Part shown: positions 5,271 to 9,185 of the stretch, piece after piece
How positions within the stretch are numbered: position 1 is the first letter of the stretch
Layout of the letters: each line of letters opens with the position of its first letter
DNA from: Deltaproteobacteria bacterium
GTDB taxonomy: Bacteria > Desulfobacterota_E > Deferrimicrobia > Deferrimicrobiales > Deferrimicrobiaceae
Length of the DNA stretch: 9,185 nt
Assembly (NCBI GenBank): GCA_023489025.1
Contig: JAMDCN010000127.1
Span: forward strand, 1-9,185
Reading direction: 5' to 3'
The notes under the pieces: model-generated
Seen by the model: only the letters and a program-made list of their open reading frames with translations
What the model was told of the DNA's origin: nothing
The model's database searches: none
Program-made: the position numbers and the translations under genes

Positions 5271-6880
5271 GCGACGAGAAGAAGGCAGGGGTGGAGGGAT
5301 CCGGGATGCCCGGGGAAATCGGGGGATCGGGTGAGGCGCCGCCGAAGGGACCCGGAAAGAAGAAACGGCGCTGGATCTACTACGTCGTGGCAATCGTGGT
5401 TGCCTTGGCCGGCGGCGTCGCGTATCTCTACTTCAGCGGTTGCCTGGGCGGTGGCGGCGGCGCGGACAACACGGCGGGCGTGCACGCCCAATCCGACAAG
5501 TACACCTGCGGCATGCACCCGTTCATCTTCTCCGACAAGCCGGGAAACTGCCCCATCTGCGGGATGAAGCTGACGAAGATCGAGGGCTCGGCGGGTCCCG
5601 GCGTCGCTGCCGTCGCTCCTTCGGCGCCCGCCGCGAAACCTTCGGGAGGCCCGCGGAAGATCCTCTTTTACCGCAGTCCGATGAACCCCAACGTCACATC
5701 GCCGACTCCGTCCAAGGACTCGATGGGGATGGACTTCGTTCCGGTGTACGAGGACGAGGCCAGGGGGAGCGGGGGCGGCGCTGCTTTGCCCGAGGGGTAC
5801 GCCAACGTCCGAGTGGGGATGGAACGAGCGGAGATGGCCGGGATACAGAGCGCGGCCGCGGTGCGGGAGACGATCAGCCGGCCGGTGCGGGCCGTGGGGC
5901 TCGTCGTGCCCGATGAAAAGCGCGTCCGCCGCGTCCAGACGAAAATCGACGGCTGGATCGAAAAGCTCCACACCAATTTCACCGGAGAATTGGTGAGGAA
6001 GGGGCAGCCGCTCATGGATATATACTCCCCGGACCTCGTGGCTACCCAGCGGGAATACCTGCTGGCGAGGGCGGGCGCGGACCGGATGAAGGAGAGCCCG
6101 TACGAGGATGCGCGGCGGATGTCTTCCGGCCTCGTCCAGGCCGCCCGGACGCGCCTGAAGCTCTTCGACGTTCCGGAAAGCTTCATCGAGGAACTGGAGC
6201 GCACGGGCAAGGTGCGGCGCATCGTCACGCTGAACGCGCCGGTGTCGGGCTACGTGACGGGCAAGGAGATCTTCGAGGGGATGCGCGTCTCGCCGGGGAT
6301 GGATCTGCTCACCGTGACCGACCTCTCCCGCGTCTGGATCGATGCCTATCTCTACGAATACGAGGCGCAGTTCGTGCGCGTCGGGCAAACCGCCGTTCTC
6401 GATACGGAGGCCGATCCGGGGTCGAAGATGAAAGGGCGGATCGCCTACATCTATCCCACGATCTCGCCCGAGACCCGCACGCTCAAGGTGCGGTTCGACT
6501 TTCCCAATCCCGGTCTTCGCCTGAAGCCGCAGATGTACGCCAACGTCTCGCTCGGTCTGCATAGCGTGACAGGTGTCGTCATCCCCGACTCGGCGTTGAT
6601 CGAAACCGGTACCCGCGTGATCGCATTCGTGGATGCGGGAGGCGGCAGCTTCGAGCCGCGCGAGGTGAAGGTGGGCGTCCGTGGCGACGGCAAGGCGCAG
6701 ATCCTTTCCGGCATAAAGGCGGGCGAAAACGTCGTGGTGGGCGCCAACTTCCTGCTCGACTCGGAGTCGAAGCTGCGGGCGGCGCTCACGAAGATGACCG
6801 GCGGCGCGTCCGCGCCCTCGCAGCCGCAACCGAAGCCGCAAGGGCAGGTTGATCACACGGGCCACGGAGGCGGGCAATGA
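5267..6880 (+). CDS. cusB: CusB-like RND periplasmic adaptor with heavy-metal-binding domains
   Basis: This 537-aa membrane-fusion protein has a basic N-terminus, one inner-membrane span (about 36-57) and a Gly-rich linker. A heavy-metal-binding domain (79-106) follows, YTCGMHP then CPICGMKL, with Cys81, His84, Cys95 and Cys98. A second, Cys-free copy (133-162) has the FYRSPMNP and SMGMDFVPVY motifs usual in CusB. The adaptor core starts near 180: barrel-sandwich halves around 224-260 and 316-350, with a helical hairpin between them, then beta-barrel and membrane-proximal domains to about 505. The C-terminus ends DHTGHGGGQ. CusB collects Cu(I)/Ag(I) and hands it to CusA. GGAGAGGG precedes the start, and 4-bp overlaps join it to both neighbours. 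Codon preference changes within the gene, near 6180. Confidence 0.92.
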   Translation: MSDEKKAGVEGSGMPGEIGGSGEAPPKGPGKKKRRWIYYVVAIVVALAGGVAYLYFSGCLGGGGGADNTAGVHAQSDKYTCGMHPFIFSDKPGNCPICGMKLTKIEGSAGPGVAAVAPSAPAAKPSGGPRKILFYRSPMNPNVTSPTPSKDSMGMDFVPVYEDEARGSGGGAALPEGYANVRVGMERAEMAGIQSAAAVRETISRPVRAVGLVVPDEKRVRRVQTKIDGWIEKLHTNFTGELVRKGQPLMDIYSPDLVATQREYLLARAGADRMKESPYEDARRMSSGLVQAARTRLKLFDVPESFIEELERTGKVRRIVTLNAPVSGYVTGKEIFEGMRVSPGMDLLTVTDLSRVWIDAYLYEYEAQFVRVGQTAVLDTEADPGSKMKGRIAYIYPTISPETRTLKVRFDFPNPGLRLKPQMYANVSLGLHSVTGVVIPDSALIETGTRVIAFVDAGGGSFEPREVKVGVRGDGKAQILSGIKAGENVVVGANFLLDSESKLRAALTKMTGGASAPSQPQPKPQGQVDHTGHGGGQ

Positions 6881-9185
6881 ACCCGCACGGTGCGGGATCG
6901 CCCGGCGAGCCCGTGAAAGACACCTTCATCCAGCGCATCATCGGGTTCTGCGCGGTCAACCGCTACCTCACGCTGCTCGCGGTGACCGCGCTGTGCGCGT
7001 TCGCCGTCTACACGTTCAAGGAGATCCGTCTCGACGCGCTGCCGGACCTGTCCGACACGCAGGTCATCGTCTACTCGAAGTGGGACCGGTCCCCCGACAT
7101 CATCGAGGACCAGGTGACGTACCCGATCGTGGCGGCGCTGCTGGGCGCTCCGAACGTCAAGGCGATCCGCGGTTTCTCCGACTTCGGCTTCTCGTACGTG
7201 TACGTGATCTTCCAGGACGGCACCGACATCTACTGGGCCCGCTCCCGCGTGCTGGAATACATGTCCAAGATCCAGTCGCGGCTGCCCAAGGGAGTGCAGA
7301 CCGAGCTGGGGCCCGACGCCACGGGCGTGGGCTGGATCTACCAGTACGCGCTGGTCGACCGCTCCGGCACGCAGTCGCTCGACCAGCTCCGCTCGTACCA
7401 GGACTGGACTCTGCGCTACGCCTTCCAGTCCGTTCCCGGGGTATCGGAAGTCGCATCCATCGGCGGCTTCCAGAAGCAGTACCAGGTGACGGTCGATCCG
7501 AACAAGCTGGCGTCCTACGGCATTCCGATCACCATGGTCAGCGATGCCATACGGGAGTCGAACAACGAGGTGGGCGGGCGCCTCATCGAGTTCGCGGGCG
7601 CCGAATACATGGTGAGGGGACGGGGATATATAAAGAACCCGTCCGATCTGGAAAACGTGGTGCTGAAGACAGGCGCCGGCGGGGTTCCCGTCCTGCTGAA
7701 GGATGTCGGCCACGTGGCGTTCGGCCCCGAGATCCGGCGCGGCGTCTCCGACCTCGACGGGCTGGGCGACCACGTGGGCGGCATCATCGTGATGCGCTAC
7801 GGCGAGAACGCGCTCAACGTCATCGACCGGGTCAAGGCGAAGATGAAGGAGCTGGAGCCGTCGATGCCGAAAGGGGTCGAGTTCGTTCCGACCTACGACC
7901 GCTCCGACCTCATCCACCGGGCGATCGGGACGCTCAAGCACGAGCTCGGGGTCGAGATGGTCATCGTCGCGCTCGTGATCCTCTTTTTCCTGTGGCATGC
8001 CCCTTCCGCGCTGGTGCCGATCATCACGATTCCCGTCTCGGTGCTGTTGTCCTTCATTCCCCTCTACTACATGGGGGTGACGGTCAACATCATGAGCCTG
8101 GCCGGCATCGCCATCTCGATCGGCGTGCTCGTCGACGGGTCTATCGTCGAGGTCGAAAACGCCTACAACAAGATCTACCACTGGGACGCCGGCGGGCGGA
8201 AAGGCGACTTCCACGCGATACGTCTCGAGGCGCTGAAGGAGGTCGGCCCTTCCGTCTTCTTCTCGCTGCTCGTCATCGCCGTCGCGTTCCTCCCCGTCTT
8301 CACGCTGGTCGACCAGGAAGGGAGGCTGTTCAAGCCGCTGGCGTATTCGAAGAACCTGGCGATGGCGCTGGCCGCGCTCCTCGCGATCACGCTCAACCCG
8401 GCGCAGCGGATGATGTTCGCCCGGATCGACCCGTACACCTTCAAGCCGAAGTTCCTCGCGAAACTGGCCACGCACGCTTTCGTCGGAAAATATTATTCCG
8501 AAGAGAGGCACCCGGTCAGCCGCGTGCTCTTCCGCGTCTACGAGCCGGCGTGCCGCTTCGTGCTGCGCCGCCCGAAAACGGTCATCGCCGCCGCATTGGT
8601 GGCGCTGGCGGTGAGCGTTCCCGTCTACTTCAAACTCGGCAGCGAGTTCATGCCGCCGCTCAACGAAGGCACCATGCTCTACATGCCGACGACGCTGCCG
8701 GGGCTTTCCGTCGCGCAGGCGCAGGACCTGATGATCCGCATGGACAAGCTGCTGAAAAGCTTCCCCGAAGTCGAGCGCGTCTTCGGCAAGGCGGGGCGCG
8801 CCGACACGTCCACCGACCCGGCGCCGTTCTCGATGATGGAAACCACCGTGGTGCTGAAAGACCCGTCGAAGTGGAGCGCCAAGGAGCGCTGGTACTCGAA
8901 CTGGGCGCCCGATTTCCTGAAGGCCGTGTTCCGGCCCATCTGGCCCGACCATATCTCGTGGGACGAGCTCGTGGCGAAGATGGACGGCGTCGTCCGCTTT
9001 CCCGGCGTCACCAACGCCTGGACGATGCCGATCAAGGCGCGCATCGACATGCTGACGACCGACGCTGAAGCACGAGCTCGGGGTCGAGATGGTCATCGTC
9101 GCGCTCGTGATCCTCTTTTTCCTGTGGCATGCCCCTTCCGCGCTGGTGCCGATCATCACGATTCCCGTCTCGGTGCTGTTGTCCT
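6877..9185 (+). CDS. cusA: CusA-like heavy-metal efflux RND pump, 3' incomplete and chimeric at the end
   Basis: The start overlaps the adaptor stop (ATGA), with GGAGG 6 bases upstream. The first 728 codons (to 9060) read as a typical HME-RND inner-membrane proton antiporter: span 1 at about 30-47, GPDATGVGWIYQYALVD in the first porter domain, spans 2-4 at about 359-423 with the charged SIGVLVDGSIVEVEN segment (Asp420), and EFMPPLNEGTMLYMP in the second periplasmic half. The three methionines that bind copper in E. coli CusA are all matched: Met603 (LYMPT), Met653 (FSMMETT) and Met725 (RIDMLTT). This supports Cu(I)/Ag(I) rather than Zn/Co as substrate. From 9061 the sequence becomes an out-of-frame copy of 7929-8053, so the final 41 codons are not genuine protein; about 300 C-terminal residues are missing. 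Confidence 0.93.
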   Translation, partial: MNPHGAGSPGEPVKDTFIQRIIGFCAVNRYLTLLAVTALCAFAVYTFKEIRLDALPDLSDTQVIVYSKWDRSPDIIEDQVTYPIVAALLGAPNVKAIRGFSDFGFSYVYVIFQDGTDIYWARSRVLEYMSKIQSRLPKGVQTELGPDATGVGWIYQYALVDRSGTQSLDQLRSYQDWTLRYAFQSVPGVSEVASIGGFQKQYQVTVDPNKLASYGIPITMVSDAIRESNNEVGGRLIEFAGAEYMVRGRGYIKNPSDLENVVLKTGAGGVPVLLKDVGHVAFGPEIRRGVSDLDGLGDHVGGIIVMRYGENALNVIDRVKAKMKELEPSMPKGVEFVPTYDRSDLIHRAIGTLKHELGVEMVIVALVILFFLWHAPSALVPIITIPVSVLLSFIPLYYMGVTVNIMSLAGIAISIGVLVDGSIVEVENAYNKIYHWDAGGRKGDFHAIRLEALKEVGPSVFFSLLVIAVAFLPVFTLVDQEGRLFKPLAYSKNLAMALAALLAITLNPAQRMMFARIDPYTFKPKFLAKLATHAFVGKYYSEERHPVSRVLFRVYEPACRFVLRRPKTVIAAALVALAVSVPVYFKLGSEFMPPLNEGTMLYMPTTLPGLSVAQAQDLMIRMDKLLKSFPEVERVFGKAGRADTSTDPAPFSMMETTVVLKDPSKWSAKERWYSNWAPDFLKAVFRPIWPDHISWDELVAKMDGVVRFPGVTNAWTMPIKARIDMLTTDAEARARGRDGHRRARDPLFPVACPFRAGADHHDSRLGAVV
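7929..8053 (+). repeat. Direct repeat, copy 1 (inside cusA, in its natural frame)
   Basis: This segment encodes TLKHELGVEMVIVALVILFF and what follows, the start of the second membrane-span cluster. It is the in-frame original of the copy found at 9061-9185; the offset is 1132 bases. Confidence 0.95.
9061..9185 (+). repeat. Direct repeat, copy 2 at the window end (probable assembly join)
   Basis: It is identical to 7929-8053 except at 9067 (G for C at 7935), including an unbroken run of 118 bases from 9068 to the last base. The offset of 1132 is not a multiple of three, so the cusA frame is broken. The mismatch changes CTC to CTG, silent for Leu in the natural frame, which suggests a real second allele or paralogue rather than a read error. 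Confidence 0.95.

Noticed and set aside
4044..6877. Long minus-strand frames opposite the outer-membrane-factor and cusB genes
   Set aside because: Low-complexity Arg/His/Leu-rich translations with no motifs; the + strand products are clear.
6849..9068. Long + strand frame (about 739 codons) overlapping cusA
   Set aside because: Arg/Gly/Pro-rich translation with no recognisable domain; it is the off-frame shadow of cusA starting at 6877.
6853..9159. Long open frame on the minus strand (about 768 codons) opposite cusA
   Set aside because: Its translation is rich in His, Arg, Asp and Val without domain motifs, a typical antisense shadow of a high-GC3 gene; cusA on the + strand has clear family motifs.
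9061..9185. A mobile element or CRISPR repeat at the window end
   Set aside because: The repeat is simply internal cusA coding sequence; there are no terminal inverted repeats, spacers or transposase.

Overview
The window is GC-rich, densely packed, and coded entirely on the + strand. Gene content points to a Gram-negative bacterium (outer-membrane factor plus RND pump plus adaptor). The pairing of a DUF2318 protein, a MacB/FtsX-type ABC transporter and sigma-54 control suggests a Desulfobacterota/Geobacter-like lineage, probably from a draft or metagenomic contig. That placement is inference.

Layout. (1) 2-109: the last 35 residues of a sigma-54 activator, a Fis-type helix-turn-helix (HTH). 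(2) 110-758: a 72-aa protein of unknown function, flanked by two intergenic regions. Each region carries the same three parts in the same order: an upstream inverted repeat with shared half-sites about 132-134 bp before the predicted start of transcription, an IHF-like site about 62 bp before it, and a sigma-54 -24/-12 promoter. (3) 759-3779: a probable operon behind the second promoter. It encodes a membrane-anchored DUF2318 cysteine protein, a MacB/FtsX-type permease, its ATPase, and two small single-span membrane proteins, one ending in a Cys-Cys pair and one rich in His/Met. (4) 3780-3887: a short AT-rich gap with a weak sigma-70-like promoter. (5) 3888 onward: a heavy-metal efflux operon of TolC-family outer-membrane factor, CusB-like adaptor with heavy-metal-binding domains, and CusA-like RND pump. 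The last three genes are joined by 4-bp ATGA overlaps.

How it may work together. The truncated regulator is well placed to drive both sigma-54 promoters with IHF-assisted looping. The DUF2318/ABC module would handle a metal or redox cargo at the inner membrane, while CusCBA-type proteins export Cu(I)/Ag(I) across the envelope. In other bacteria the DUF2318/FtsX-type/ATPase module is known beside FTR1/P19 iron-uptake genes. Those partners are absent here, and a copper/silver pump follows instead.

Caution on the right end. Bases 9061-9185 repeat 7929-8053 with one mismatch and are out of frame with the pump gene. The cusA reading frame is trustworthy only to about residue 728, and the last 125 bases are probably an assembly join to another cusA-like copy.
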